A DNA stretch of 64,000 nucleotides from Sclerodactyla briareus (taxonomy: Eukaryota; Echinodermata; Holothuroidea; Dendrochirotida; Sclerodactylidae). Within the stretch, counting starts at the first letter, position 1. Each line of letters starts with the position of its first letter. Shown here piece after piece: positions 11,311 to 24,690 of this stretch. The notes under the pieces were generated by a model. The model worked only from the letters and a program-made list of their open reading frames with translations, was not told the DNA's origin and did no database searches. The stretch is from the NCBI GenBank assembly GCA_026419785.1, contig JAODTK010000078.1, positions 1 through 64,000 of the forward strand, written 5' to 3'. A program made the translations under genes and the position numbers.

Positions 11311-13249
11311 AGGTTTTTTAAGCTGGTTCACTCAGCCTCAAGATGAATATATTATCTACGATTTGTAGGATTGTTTTAACAAGAGAATTGTTTGCCTGCC
11401 GCTTTAACGATATATAACATTTGATCAGTTAAAATGACCCCGCAAGAACCGTAATAGTACTGGACAACATAACCTGTTATGTAATGTTGACGACCTCACC
11501 GGACCAGTCAGTCACGGGCAAGTACATCCAATTAAGTGATTTGATTGGAAGGATCAGTTACATGCAGAATGGGACCGGTGATGGACGCTCCGGTTTTAAA
11601 ATGGCCAACACAAGTTTCGTCTCGTCTCCGAGGCCCGATTATAAAATCCGTTTGCGGCCAGTGAGAATGAGAGTTTCCGTTACACTAGCCCGTACATGTC
11701 GTTTATTAAGCGCTAATTTTAAGAATGCCATAATTAAACGGAGCGAAAGAAAGAGCAGGACGAACTGTTATAAAACGACCAAGCCGCGTACAAAACTACA
11801 TGCACGCGTGGGCGGACACGGACCGGCTCGCGCGAACTGAGCGGTTTGGGGACTCAAATTCTTGTCTCGTTGTTTCAACGTTATCAGGTGGGCAAGTGGC
11901 AGCGGAATGCAGCGGGCAACCATGGCAAACCGGCCATCCCGGCTCCGCTCAGGGAAAATCGAATGTTCTGTCCCACCCCCAGGACATCCCCCCCCCCCCA
12001 GCGATTTACGCCCTGCAAAGCAATGATTAGGCCCGTTTTAAATACCCCGGGCAAAATCATCTCCACATTTCACGACAGGTGTGTACGTTAATTAACATAT
12101 TGTCACGTTGCTGATCAGATATTAATTAGCTAAAATGAAGGGTTGGGTGTTCAATCCTAGCTTTCACCTGTTTAGGAAATTTAAACTGGCAGTAGGTTCT
12201 TGGTATTTAGCTTGAAATCACTTGCTGACATATTCTTCATATAAAAAAAAATTATATATAAAGAGGCCGGAGATGCTGTGTTGCTATAATTATCCGCCTA
12301 TATCCTGCAAAGTGAAAATTCTTCAACATTCTTTTTTATGGAATTGCACTCCGGATATTTGGCAATTAGGGCCCGGGCAAGTTGCATTTCGTCGATCTAG
12401 GAGGTATAAAAAAGCCAAAATCATGGATCACCAGCGATACATGTGAGGAAGAAGAGAAAAAGAAGAAGAAATACGTCAGGGGGGGAATGAAGGTAAACCA
12501 CTATCCCACTTTCTGCACAAGGGACAACCACTGCAGCTGCAGCTAGCTGCCAAGTATAACCCCTCATATATCACTGCATTGAGGGGGGGGGGGGGGTCGT
12601 TTGCGAAGGTTGCACTGCCTCCTGGCAGGGAAAATCAGCATGATGTTCTATGAGTCGTGGTTAGGTTCCTTTTCATGTATTGGTAGCACGTCCCGATCAG
12701 TGCGCCGACCCGAAGCCGATGCACCTTGCTATTCTGGCCGATGAAGAGTGAGGGCCTGATACGACGTGTGTATATGTTTATGAAGGAGAAGAATGTACAT
12801 GTCAATACACTTACACATCAGTTATTTCAAACACGAAACCGATTGCGGTAAAATGTCATTTTCTCTGCTCTGAAGGAAAGAACAAGATTACAATGATTAA
12901 AATAATTTATAAGGCCGTTCTCACGCTGGTGTTCACTTATACGGCACGTATCATACCAGTGACCATAATAGATGTTTGATTAGGGTCGGGCAATACTGTA
13001 GGGTTGACGGGCAGCAGGAATCAATGCTGTCACGTCACTCGGTATATGGCGTTGGTTCATGGTATGTGTGACTAGGTAGGGAGAAGTGAAAAGTCAACCA
13101 TACAGTTATTTAAATTCGATAGATTCCAAGCAAGAGTACAAAGATCATTCTGGTTTCAGTGAATTCCACACGAGAATGGCATTTTGTTTTTAAACTGATA
13201 GTGTTGAGTAGGAACGGTCATCTCACCCCCTAAGGGCTAATTCCGGCTA
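11311..13249. other. No gene recognised
   Basis: A 118-codon open frame at 11484-11840 (plus) has no domain I recognise and is within the length range expected by chance. Also holds a 12-base C run (11988-11999) and a 14-base G run (12583-12596). Confidence 0.4.
12583..12596. repeat. Poly-G tract (14 bases)
   Basis: Uninterrupted run of G. Confidence 0.95.
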
Positions 13250-13367
13250 TCTGGAGGGGAAACCTTGAATGTTCTTGGCCGCTCGCGAACCAAAAAAAAA
13301 AAAACGATGGTGCCGCATTGCTTTTAGATGGTGAACCGCGCCCGTTTGACATCCTGCTGACGCCCTG
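13250..13367 (-). mobile_element. hAT-like CAG-end family, copy c (partial)
   Basis: On the minus strand from 13367 it begins CAGGGCGTCAGCAGG and continues with diverged matches to the family (GGCACCATCG, then an A/T run, then CCAGATAGCCGG). Confidence 0.45.
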
Positions 13368-14347
13368 ATCTGGCCGAGAAAGAATTTCAGGAAAGTTGGA
13401 AACATTTCCGAAAGAAGAATGGGGAAAAAATTTGACATTGTGGCCCCAAAAAATGTTGCTATTTGTTGCACGTGGTGATGAAAACATATGACGCTTGACC
13501 CACGGGGAACCATTTTCCCTCTCTGACCTACAAAGGAGTATTCGGAAAACTACCCAGTGACTTAAAAGGCTATGTGTATCTGCATTTCTCCGTCAAAGCT
13601 GGGGTAACTGCAGCTCAAACCACCAGACAAGTTCACGTTTCCGGCCATTTTCAGTCCTGCCTTCGTACCAGTCATCTCTCCAAAGCCAGACCAAAAATCT
13701 ACGTCAATCTAAAAAGAGTGATACCTTCATATAACAAACAAAGAATGGAATGATAAAGGCAAATAATTTGACTGCCATTGATAATCCAATACTATACCAA
13801 TATTGTCCAGCGGATTTTCAGTGTATTTATCATATTCAAATGGCACGAGGAGGAGGAAAACTACCGTAGGCAATGTATAAGCGGGCTTACCGGGGACAAT
13901 ATAGGTAGGTTAACACGGCGTGCCACATGGTGCCAAATGTGTATGCACGCGAGAAGTTCAACGCCTTCAGTGCGGGGTGGGGGAAATGGCAGGTAGGGAT
14001 GGCCGTTAAAATAAAAGTCGGATGAAACATGCCTTGCACCGTAGCCATTGGTAAAGTTTGCATAAGAACATCATCTCATTCATTGATTTAACCTATTTTT
14101 TTACATTGCGCTTCAGTCCCGTATAGGCGCGTGTATCGGGGATTGCCGGCGGGGGCCGCGGATAGGGCCGTTTTAGCGTTGGATTGCCGGGCCTAGGATG
14201 TGAAACGGGAGGGGAAGATTTGGGAAACCACGCTTGTAAAGTTGCTCAACGACAATAAAATGGAACTCCACAGGCACCGCATGTTATCAGTGGGGGTGGT
14301 GGGAGAGGAAAGACATGCTTATTAAATAAAAAATGAAAGAAGGTTAA
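13368..14347. other. No gene recognised
   Basis: No coding signal. 14176-14197 is an exact 22-base match to the reverse strand of 56081-56102 (see findings). Confidence 0.4.
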
Positions 14348-14770
14348 AGGGCCGGTCACAATTAACGATTTGTTATCGTTCTGCGTACACGATTTTTAGA
14401 TCTTCAGGCGGAACCAGGACGGAGAGGGTCTGTTGGTAACACATTGTCATGAATATAGTACATTATCAACAATACCTTCTCACGATCTAAAATTGTTCGT
14501 GCAAAAGCTCATCCTAAATGAGTTCATACCGAAAAAAGGTAAGAGTCGTACGTAATCGTTGAGCTCAACGTATAAATAGGAAAGTATATGATTATCCAAA
14601 ACGCCGGGAAAGGGAGGGCTGTTCCACATTGGAATGGTTTGGCAAATAGAGAATCAAGGTCTCATCCAGGGTGGCAGGGTCTCAGCAGTAGTATTAATAG
14701 TCCCGGTAGTAATCGGCCTGAACCAATATATCGGATCGTGCACGACACGATTATCAGTTATAGTGTGACC
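14348..14770 (+). mobile_element. piggyBac-like MITE, copy 1
   Basis: A 423-base non-coding element flanked by TTAA on both sides (14344-14347 and 14771-14774). The left end AGGGCCGGTCACA and the right end TAGTGTGACC are inverted, and the inner repeat AACGATTTGTTATCGT on the left mirrors ATCGTG...CACGATTATC on the right. It aligns along its length with 44959-45366 and 45372-45789. TTAA target duplications are typical of piggyBac-type transposases; the element carries none itself. Confidence 0.75.
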
Positions 14771-15786
14771 TTAAGAAAGGGAGACAGAAGAGTCCTCCAT
14801 GTGAACCTTGAACCCGACCGAGCCCCCGAGAGGAAAAAAAAAAAAAAAAACATTAGAGAAGGCTTCTGAAAAACACGAGTAGTCGAGGCTCTTGTCCCTA
14901 AAGGTAAAGGTTAAGAACAATCGAATAGAAATTATCCTAAATATGCCCATGATAGCTCCATTGAATTCAGAACGAGGAAGCTTCAACTTCTCGTACTGCG
15001 AATCTCGCGGAAGTGGAAAGTAAATCGATCTGGTAACCTCCTTCTCATGCAAAAAGCGGCAGGAGTTGTTTTCAAGATTATGATGTTTCAAATTAACCCA
15101 AACCATTATCATGTATCGTATAATTTACAACAAGGTGGGCGTTAGGGCTCATTAATACCAGACGATAACCCTTTGGATTATGTCTACATTCTCAGTGATC
15201 ACAGGTTGCCTCCATGTACTCTCGTTTTTTTTTCATTCGTTTAATTCCCTGTTGCTCCGTTCTTGTGGTTGATTGGTTTCGCCAAGGCGGCGATTTGGTG
15301 TGGCGGATGATTGGGGGGGGGTGGGGGAGGAAGAAAGGGACCAGATGAATAATATCTAAGCGGAAGCGGAAAATTTTACATTCGACAGACCCCCTATATT
15401 GCAGGAAACGGCACGTCCGTTGCATATGGACAGTAAGCAGCATTCCTAAACTTGATTTTAAAAAAATGTTCTTTCTGGAAAGGTTCTTTTCTCCAAAAAC
15501 CTATCGCCCTAGGGATCAATTTCAAGGTGTTGCGTTGGGTGCTGCGACATTCTAAAAGACTGCAACGTGAGGTTGACAGTGAGGTCACGAGATTTTGCAG
15601 AATCCATTTGACCAACGACATTGCACTGAACACTCTTTGACCTTTCACTTAGATATGGCCTGCGTTTTTACTCCAAGATTACGACCCCCATTTTTGTCCC
15701 ATTTGCGGACCACAAGCCATGGGAGGAACACTTCCAATCAGGGACAGACAGTGGGCAAATAGTATACCAGAGTAAAAGCCGCAACT
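14771..15786. other. No gene recognised; A17 tract
   Basis: A 17-base A run at 14834-14850, and a G-rich patch near 15311-15330. Open frames at 14771-15112 and 15192-15648 (minus) show no known motifs. Confidence 0.4.
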
Positions 15787-17216
15787 GCGCGCGAAGCGCT
15801 CACGTTTTTTTTTCACTTCTGTCCCATCCTATCGAAAATCAGGCAATTTTTGGATATGAACTTATCCTCCCCTGAATTTGATCATGTTTCTGCACGATGT
15901 TGTGGCGTTCCATGGCCGTATATTCGATGGCTAAATTTTTATTTGGCTTATATGTGCACCGCGAATGCACCAACTTTCACAAGTGGTCGCCCCATAAATT
16001 AATTGCTTAATACTCTAATTCAAATTTCCAAATAGCAATGGCGTCACCAGACTTTTCATACGGGGGAGGCATAGACATTTTCGGGGCCGAGACACTATCT
16101 AAAGCGGAGCGCCACCATAGGTAGACGCGGCGCGCGAAAGGATTTTTTTTTCGCAAGCCCCAGATTGCCGGAAAGACTTCTCGCGGGGCGTTTTGGTCTG
16201 CATGTACCAAGCTTCAATTTGGGCATTTTTTTGTGATCACAAATTCGTATCGTGGAAAATTTTAAACATTTTTGTCCTCGGTCTTATCGCTGGGCCGACT
16301 TTAACTTTTGGCCAGAATATCCACCATTGTGCTCCATATAGTGAAAACAGATCTCGACCAAACATTTGGGACATTTAGCTAGCTTTAACTCTACTGTCCC
16401 AACCATGTATGTGGTCATGCCCGAAAGAGCAGGGAACTTGCTCTGGAGAACACATGCGTTGAAATCCACGCATCTGAATAGCCTAGCTCTGCAGTTCCCC
16501 CAAAATGCGCGTGGTTGAGGGAGGAGGAAACGGACCGTGAGGCCTGAATGGTTTAGTAATCAAGAGAGGGTTGATTTAGTTTTCAAGGTCATTGGAATGT
16601 TGGTTTGTATATTCCACCTCAACAAAATATGTTTAAAGTTAGGGTGCCAATGATCGGAATTTCGCATAGAGTGTGCGGAATGACGGGAAAGCACGGGACA
16701 AAATCCACCACCATTACGCGTGAAACACAAAATTTGTTCACTTTTTAGTGTATTAGAGGAATTTGTCCTTTTTTTGTCACCTTAGGGGCAGGATTCCCCT
16801 TCGAAAATTCGGCATATTTGGACTCACTTTTTTCTTCTCCACTTGATTTTGAATCCTGTTCGTTTTGACAACGCAATTTTTGTGGCGTTTCCTGGCCTCA
16901 TTTCCGATGTACCCCACCGGGTGTTGCCCTGTGATAGGTGATACGTATGTGCACCGTGCACGCAACTTTCAACGATTGGTCGCACCCAAATAGAATGAAA
17001 TTTAAAAAAAAACCCCAGACCCGCCAATCTTATGACAAATAAACCGATGAAAAGATGAATAATTGCAGGAGAATGTCTCTTTCATTGATAAGACAAACCC
17101 GGAACGTAAATTTCAGGCTTTTTTTTGTTAACGAACATCATATGTCTCACAAGTCACACCAATATGTTTGACCCCCACCTGTACATAAGATACCCGCGCG
17201 CGTAGCGCGCAAAAAA
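15787..17216 (+). mobile_element. hAT-like CAG-end family, copy d, with nested duplications
   Basis: A family start CAATGGCGTCACCAG lies at 16036 and aligns onward with the copies at 10958 and 33193 through GCTTCAATTTGGGCATTTTTT and ATCGTGGAAAATTTTAAACA (about 16208-16270). Flanking it, 15830-16010 and 16780-17000 are diverged direct repeats of each other (TTGTGGCGTT then TATGTGCACCG then a TGGTCGC word). GCGCGCGAAGCGC at 15787 and CGCGCGTAGCGCGC at 17197 are related words seen also in the 28184 element. The simplest reading is two nested or tandem members of one family; exact borders are unclear. Confidence 0.5.
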
Positions 17217-17355
17217 TTCGGATATGAAGCAGTGCAGAATCCACTCAACTTGATCATTTAGGTCACATATACAATTTGTTTAAAAACGTTTTGCTGATGG
17301 ATATGTCGGATACAGTGTCAGCAGGGGAGCAATAAGTAGTCGAGCTCCAAATATT

Positions 17356-17370
17356 GGGGGGGGGGGGGGG
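17356..17370. repeat. Poly-G tract (15 bases)
   Basis: Uninterrupted run of G, followed 30 bases on by a C-rich patch. Confidence 0.95.
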
Positions 17371-18468
17371 ACAAATGCATGCGTCCCCCTCAACCAAAAC
17401 TATTGGGGGGCCTCCGTCCCCTCCCCCCCCCTCCCGCCGCCCCTCCTCCCTCCCCTCCTCCCTCCCATGATCGCCGCCCTTCCGGTTTCGCACTATTCTG
17501 TAACTCATACTGAAGGTGAACTCGGTTCAAATGAACTTTAACTATCATTGATGAGATTAAGAGGAATGTCATAACATCGCAATATCACTAGCAAATTTAG
17601 GGTGGTGATATTAGGAACTCGGGAATTAGTTACCGTGAAAATATCTAGACGGAGCCTCTATAAAACTGATCCTTGTGAGGTGACTTGCGTCCTAGGTTGC
17701 GTGCGGGGGAGATTATTCCTGTGGGACATTGCCATTGCGCGCTGATATATGAAAGAAGAAGTGTAGACCATGTGGATATCTGGCAACTCTAGATTTTATG
17801 CTACTTGTAAGACCATTGTCCACTTCGTTAAAAGTCCTTTTTGCATCAAAACATTTGGGTTACGATTTTTCGTAACCACAGTTTGTAGCCTATAGGCCTA
17901 CATTACTCGTCACAGTGTTGTATTAGGCAACAATGAGGGATGAAATGCGAGGTTGACATGGTCTTTGGTTCCAACAAAGATCGATAATATGACGACATGA
18001 CGAGGTTGATGAGTTGTTCATTTGAACTTTTAGACTCGCTCGGTTCATTCTTCTTTGGCTGTGACTACCCTATTTGTCGCCATCAACAACTATCCAAAAA
18101 GAGACACGTTCCAGTTTACAAAGCTCGATATGATAATTGTTGATTGGTCCCTATGACTAATCAACAGGAGAAGCACTCAAATCCAAAGCGACCTTCAACT
18201 CTCCTAACACTGAATAATGCGGACGCACCTCTCCCGATATTGTGAATCAACCGTCGTTATTCGATCCTCGCAAGAAATGTATCTGTGGCTATAATTTCGG
18301 TATACTGGTAGGCCTATATCAGTACTCACTCAGATACTCTGTGGTCGAGCATTCGAGCGACGAGTTCCTTCCATTAAAGGGGTCCCTCCGTCCCGCGAGA
18401 TGCTGATCGAGAGTCAGTGCGAACTGATTTACCGCGTCTAGATAACGATGTCCTAGGGGAACATGTAT

Positions 18469-18491
18469 GGGGGGGGGGGGGGGGGGGGGGG
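18469..18491. repeat. Poly-G tract (23 bases)
   Basis: Uninterrupted run of 23 G. Confidence 0.95.
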
Positions 18492-18548
18492 CGATAAAAA
18501 ACATGTACATACATAGTCACATAACTTGGAGGCTCAATCATAAGTAAG

Positions 18549-18620
18549 CAGGGGCGCTGCGGTCAACCCGCCTGAAAATTGGTGAGGGGGAAATTTGGAA
18601 CAGGAAGGGGACCAGACGCC
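18549..18620 (+). mobile_element. Possible hAT-like element terminus (CAGGGGCGCTGCGG)
   Basis: The end sequence CAGGGGCGCTGCGG resembles the starts of the 11105 and 28184 elements. No partner end or 8-base duplication was found, so only the terminus is called. Confidence 0.3.
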
Positions 18621-19672
18621 AAACGCTCAGTGATTTCCTGACTCATTTCCGATAACCTTTGTCCAGACACACAACAATAATGGGAAATCGTGCCACCAAA
18701 ATCATCATTTCCAATACTGACATTCCTCAGAATTCCTTTTTCTCCCCAAAAATGTGATTATCTTGAGGAGCCAATGAGGATCCTGGCTCTCCATAAGGGA
18801 GCCGCACACCATATTCAACAAATGTACTAACATACTGGACTTATCGTGTGTACAAGGTTTCCAGACTGACCTCTGACCGTATATAGGACCTTACGAGGCA
18901 ATGCGTATACGCACTCCAATGCAGCTAGATTACACATGCACACAAGACCCTACGAGCATTAATAAACACTACCTCACAAGTACTTGGAGAAAAACTCGCC
19001 GAGGTTGGCTCCGATTCCGGCTCTGCTCGCGCCCTCAATGATGCAATTAAAATCTCCAGCAACCGTATGTTAACTAGTACCTGTCGCGATCAATAACACT
19101 ATGATTGTGCACATTCTACAAAATTTATGTCCTTCATACATGGCTTTAAACCCTTTTGTTAAATTCTACACGTTTTAGGACGGCACATAGGTTATCTGAC
19201 AAAATCTCGAAAATTTGAAATCCTCTCAACGATTCACAGCAACATTCGGCCGACAAATTATAGAAGCCCCTTGGGGTCGGTGATCTGATGGTACTCGAGA
19301 AACGTTGGTGAACATTCCGAACGTTGTTTTGCTTGTTTTCGGCTGCTATGGAACGTTTCCACAACCGCACGTAATATTTCGGTGCTGCAGAATACAACTG
19401 TACGCATTCGTCCGGAATCGTTCCCTTGCCCCGTGAAACACACTTTACACACTGCTATCACTACCCTTACGGCGTGGTGGTACTGTTGAAGGGGGGGCCC
19501 GGGTGTCTTTTTCTCTGGAGTCATCATTAAGGAGAACAAAATTGAGTTTGTTAGAATTCCCCTCCTGATTAAGGATCAAGACATACCGCAGTGCTTCCTG
19601 AGCTATCTTGTCTTGGCTAGTATCTGTGATCCACGGGAAAATGTCTATAACAAGCGAGAAAACATTAATTAA

Positions 19673-19734
<62 letters not shown>

Positions 19735-21129
19735 CATCACAAAACCTAAATCGTTGACAATTTCCTCCATCTGCCTTGACCTCAAAATCTACACGGATTC
19801 TGGGGGAACAAGGACCTTAGTATGTAGGCGCTTCCGAGAATCGCGGCTGATAGTTGGTTGCAGGTGTCATGCATGCCCGGATTCTTATAATGGTGCCTTT
19901 CCAGGTTCGTGATGACCGCCCCAAATGCCCGATCACAACCAGGGACACGTTCGCTCTAGCTGGTGTCCACAGTTCGCCCGTATTTCAAGCGGAAGAAGAG
20001 ATTTGGTTGGCAGCAACATTTGACGAAGGCGCAGTACCGACCAACAGCGGATGCGTAGCAGAAGATAAGATATACGAAACGCAGGCCCTATTGGTTAGGA
20101 AAGTCGAAGCTCATCAAGGCTTACTATCCCTACGTTTCAAGAGTCTACAAGTATCTCTTATTCCATATGCCTGGTTTCAGCACTATATGTCCGGTGTTCG
20201 CATAACTTTCACACCTCTGGGGCATATGGAGCTATTATATTAACTGCGAGAGTTCTAAGCTACTGTTATTACTCATTTTGAAGATTATTATTGTGAACGC
20301 AAACACGGGAACGTGTTTTGTGCGCTGCCAACAGAGCGTTTATACCGACATGTTGCGTCCCCACAGAACGAGCATTGTATGATGCCAAGACTGGAATTCA
20401 ATTATTGAGAAAAAAATGTAGGCGGTGAGAGGTCACATCACTAAAGCAGGGTTTCAAACGTTTAGTCTAGTGCGTATGACATGGGGTTGGGGAATACAAC
20501 AGCGTCGATTATGCGCCGTCAACTCACTACGGTCCCAAATGACCCCCCCGAGAGTTGCAAATCAAGATCGATTTCATTGTGAAGTCTTGGATCCTGATGA
20601 AGGCGGATGTCATTGACATTCCCTCTTCATCAGTTTGAGCAACAAACGTAGATCATTGGCAATTGTATGCCATGGATATCGTACTGTTGTTGTCTGTTAG
20701 TACAGAGAGTGTGCTTTACAGAACTCCATAGAGAATTGGTATGCTTCATGAAACTTGAGCAAACAAAAAACTCGGTTCGACGATTTCAACTGGCCAGCTG
20801 TTCGAGTGGGCTTGTTGTACATGTGAGGCTAGCAAGCCGGATATTGACACTGAGAAGGAATGAAACATCTTGCGCTGAAGAGACTGAGCCTGGTCACCGT
20901 CGTGGGTAAGTGGGTAAGAAAGAGGGGCAGTTCGACTCGGCCGACTGCTTATTACCAGTATAGCTAGGCTAGAAAGTGTGTCGAAGTTAGGCCAGGCCTT
21001 TGCATAGGCCAAAGTGTAGTCTATGCCTAGCAACCAGAGCTCTGATTCGGCAGGTCGGTATAAACGATTCGAGATAAAACGCTTGTCATCGGCAGGCGAA
21101 TTAGGCAAAATTACTGTGCACTGTCTTTG
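18621..21129. other. No gene recognised; ATT microsatellite
   Basis: Includes the ATT array at 19672-19733. The 129-codon open frame at 19854-20243 (plus) has no recognised domain; an AG|GT-bounded exon reading is possible (TTTCCAG at about 19896-19902) but no donor supports it. Confidence 0.4.
19672..19733. repeat. (ATT)n microsatellite
   Basis: About 20 uninterrupted ATT units. Confidence 0.97.
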
Positions 21130-24100
21130 GCAGTTCTGATCTGATCAACATTTGCACTAAGAATTTGCATAAGAAGCTTACGCAAGATGCCATGAAGCAG
21201 CGCTGTCAACGTTAAGAGCGCCCAAGCAATGTAGAGCAGCTATAGACGACCCAAGGTTAAAGAGGCTTAGGGATCACTGCCGGGATTTGACACGCAACAG
21301 AGGGACATGAGATGCAGGAAATTGCAAAATAATTAATGTAAAGGCAATGACTGCTCTTGCTTAGGTCCCTCAATGGGATCCTCGTTGCAAAAAATGCGCT
21401 CGATAAAGAAAGAAACGGTACTGACAAAATGTCACCGAAGCATTGGCACCCTTGGGCCATGGCCAATATAGAACGCAACAGGTGCGTCGTGATTGATCTT
21501 ATTAAAGTTTTCAATGAAACCCGAATATAACGATAGCCCACCAGCGAAAACTCGCATTGCTTTTCGGGGATGATCTGTCAAAACAGATAGGGTATAACAG
21601 AGGCGACAGAGTCAGGCGCAGTTTAGAGCAACCAATTCTTTATGGTGGTGCCTTTACAACAACCCAGAAAGAGGACGGGGTCGAGGTCGGGGGTTACGGA
21701 CCGTCTGGTAGAGTGCCTTTTTCAGGCCACGAGGTTATCGACGAAAACAAGAAATTGAACAATGGTAAGGTAGTCTTTTCCGCATTCTGCCAATCTTTAC
21801 CGCTCCCTTACCGGGGGCCATAGAAGGTAGACTGAAACACTGTCTCATCATGAAAGACAAACATCAGACTATGAGATATTGGAAAATATACAGGGCTATG
21901 CCTTAGAGTTCAATGGTGATTGCCCCATCGATTTACGTTGTCAAAAACAAATAGTGGTTCGCTTTCGCCTACAAAGCAGATTTTGGCATCTGCAGAGGTG
22001 TCCAAGGCTTTATGCCGAAAGGGCGTGTGATAGAGAAAAAGGCATCAGGACCCTCTTGAGTTCCTATCAAATATCTTCTTCAGGCCCCAAAACCGATGGT
22101 ACTTCCGAATGATCCTAAATCTAAAGAATCTAAACAAATATCACGTACCACAATTTTAAAAATGGACCACGCTTCAGACTGCTCCTACATCTATTAGAAA
22201 CCAATGTTTATGGCGTCATTGGGCTGAAGGGATGCTTACTACATGTACCGCTCAAGTCAGAAAGCTGAAATACTTCGGTTCGTATTAGAGAACAAGTGTT
22301 TCAGTATACCTGCCTCCTAAATGGTTGGCGTCGGCCCCTCGCCTTTTACAAAGGGATACTTAGCCAGTGCTTCTCATTTACGTAAGAGGGGATATTATGT
22401 GTTGCCTACATTGGATGATAGATAATAGATCCAAGGCAGAACTTTCGAAGGTTCTAGGCAGTTTCAGAGGCAAGCATGCTTCTTCAGCTTAGGTTTCATT
22501 GTTAACCCAAGGAATCTAACCCGGAACCAGTCGTACTTGACCTATCTGGGGTGTACTTTGAACTCTGAGGACCATGTTGATTAAAACCCAAGCAGACAAG
22601 AGTACTCGCTATTTGACGAAGCTACAAACGTCAGGAAATCACAAAAAAACTATTAGAATGCTGAGGTTCATAGGCTATTAGTGTGTTTCCAGGAGTTGCG
22701 TATGGCCCTCCTGCTTCACAGCGAGCCTGGAAGTTAAAATGAAGAGCTTCAGAAAAATGGGGGGATTTGATGCAGCATCACCTTGCAGAGATAGGCTATT
22801 GACGAATCAACTGGTGGGAAAAGAATTTGCCCACAGCAAGCAAGTGGCAACTGCAAAAGAGCAGACTTGGTCATTTTCACGGATGCCTCCCTGCAGGGTT
22901 GGGGTGCTTATTACCACAACACCCAAACATGCCAGGGCTAATGGACTATGGACAAGTGTGCAAGGGAAAAACGCTATCATATCCATGTTTTGGAAAAAGG
23001 TTGGGCCATAAAATTTTGCCCTCCACAAATTTGGGTAGAAAACATGAGTCACAACAATTCCTAAGTTATGATGGCACAAACACCACAGCTGTTGCATAAT
23101 CAATGCTATAGGGGTTACCCATTCAGTTCGGGCAATTACGTTACTAACAAATTTGGTTATGGGCCAAACAAAATCAAAACTGGCTGACGTGTGCCCACAT
23201 TCCTGGGAGTGAATGAGGAGGCAGACTCCCTATCCCGCAATGCCTCGGATAATACAGGAAAGGGGGATGTTGAATAGAGCTGTGTTCAAGAAAATAGTGA
23301 AATCCTGGGCACAGCCAGGACATCAAGAAGTATTTGCGTCCAGGCTGAACACACAGACTGAATTACGCTTCTTGGAAAGCCGACCCTTCTGCTCATTTAT
23401 CGAGGCATTTTCTTCCAATTGGCGTGAAAAATTCTTTTGTGGCTTTCACCCTGTCAGCCTGATTGGCCGAGTGCTTCACAAAGTGAGGAGGACAGAGCGC
23501 AGGGATCATTGTTGTTACCAATTTTGGACACCCAGCCAGGTTTACGCATTGTGCCAAACATTCGATCCACCGATATGCCAAGGATCATCCCCCCCCCCAC
23601 CCGAACAAAGGGTGCTCTTGTTACTTACCCACAGTAAGCGGAGCCACTCACACACCCGCGCCTCCACAAAAGCTAAAGCTGACGAATCTGCCATTTGTCA
23701 GGGCGAAACTTCGGAGAGGTGCTGGCTGTTCAAAGACAATACGCCGGAAATAATCATTGCCCATGGGAGGCCGGCCACCCGGAAACAGTATCATTTTTAC
23801 AAGAACGGGGGATGCAGTTCTGCGCTGGAACGGAAATTGATGCCAGTAAACCAACTACTCGGCAATTACGAGATTTCATGAATCATCTCTTCAAGAAAGG
23901 TTTGGATACCGCTCCCTCACTACAGCAAGGAGCGGCAATCGCCCACTTGTTACACACCCCATGACAACGATGTCATTCGCAGCCCACTGGTCGCTCGATT
24001 CCGGGTAAGGGTGTTTCTGAGTCTTAGGCCCCCGTCAGCTGATATCCCCAAATTGGGACGCATCTGTAGTACTAAATCCATCTTTGAAGCTGTACAAACC

Positions 24101-24690
24101 AGTAACTATCACTAAAGCAAAAAACTTATAAAAGCTAATTGATACTGTCCTTAACAAACAGCACAGAGATTGCAGACGATGAGTCTGCTGGATCTCCAGC
24201 GACTCCAGATGGAAACCAACCAGCGCGGTCATTTCATACAACTACCCCAATGAAACAGCAGAGACCTGGTCAAAGCCCAACACGGGTTGGGATATCTAGT
24301 TATCATCACACCAATCGACTGGATGTACTGAAGGTCGCACTCACTTACAGTGCAAGTACTAGGGATTAAGAGACGGAATGAAACAAGCTGATTTGTAAGT
24401 TATACCACCACACAAATAAGCGAGTATCGACTGGACGTTAGTAGAAGATGGCTTCGAGCTGGGCACGGAAGAACGTGGGATGATAACTTCCACCTATAAA
24501 GCTCGTGCAGCCGCAACTTCACTAGCCCGACAGAAAGGGGTTCCAATTAACACATTCTCGACGGTAGCGGGATGGAAACGTCCGAGGGAAACTTCCGCTT
24601 CGTTGATGAAAAACCCATACAGGGACGGCAAAACCAATTTGTTAATACTAAATCCTGTTGTTCTGTTTCGTTGGATAGTTTACGCTATAG
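21130..24690 (+). mobile_element. DIRS-type retrotransposon (gag, RT, RNase H, tyrosine recombinase), decayed
   Basis: Protein similarity runs continuously on the plus strand in several frames. A gag-like part (LFGDDLSKQI at about 21557; GGYGPSGRVPFSG near 21690-21727) leads into reverse transcriptase: PKTDGTSE near 22086-22110, NITYHNF near 22135, and a YIDD box near 22407-22419 split by one extra G. RNase H follows (DLVIFTDASLQGWG at 22864-22905), then EEADSLSRN near 23213, a FFCGFHPVSLIGRVLHKV segment near 23430, and the tyrosine recombinase region from VIRSPLVARFR near 23970 to RAAATSLARQKGVPIN near 24504-24551. That order defines DIRS elements, which integrate by a tyrosine recombinase rather than a DDE integrase. 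Stops and frameshifts are present in every domain. The terminal inverted repeats of DIRS elements were not located, so ends are approximate. Confidence 0.85.

Larger units (their letters stand above)
17217..18548. other. No gene recognised; G and C tracts
   Basis: A G15 run (17356-17370), a CT-rich patch (17403-17466) and a G23 run (18469-18491). No coding similarity. Confidence 0.5.

Noticed and set aside
11484..11840. 118-codon basic open frame
   Set aside because: No recognised domain and chance length.
19854..20243. 129-codon open frame as a host gene exon
   Set aside because: No recognised domain, no convincing donor site, and a frame of this length is expected a few times by chance in 64 kb.
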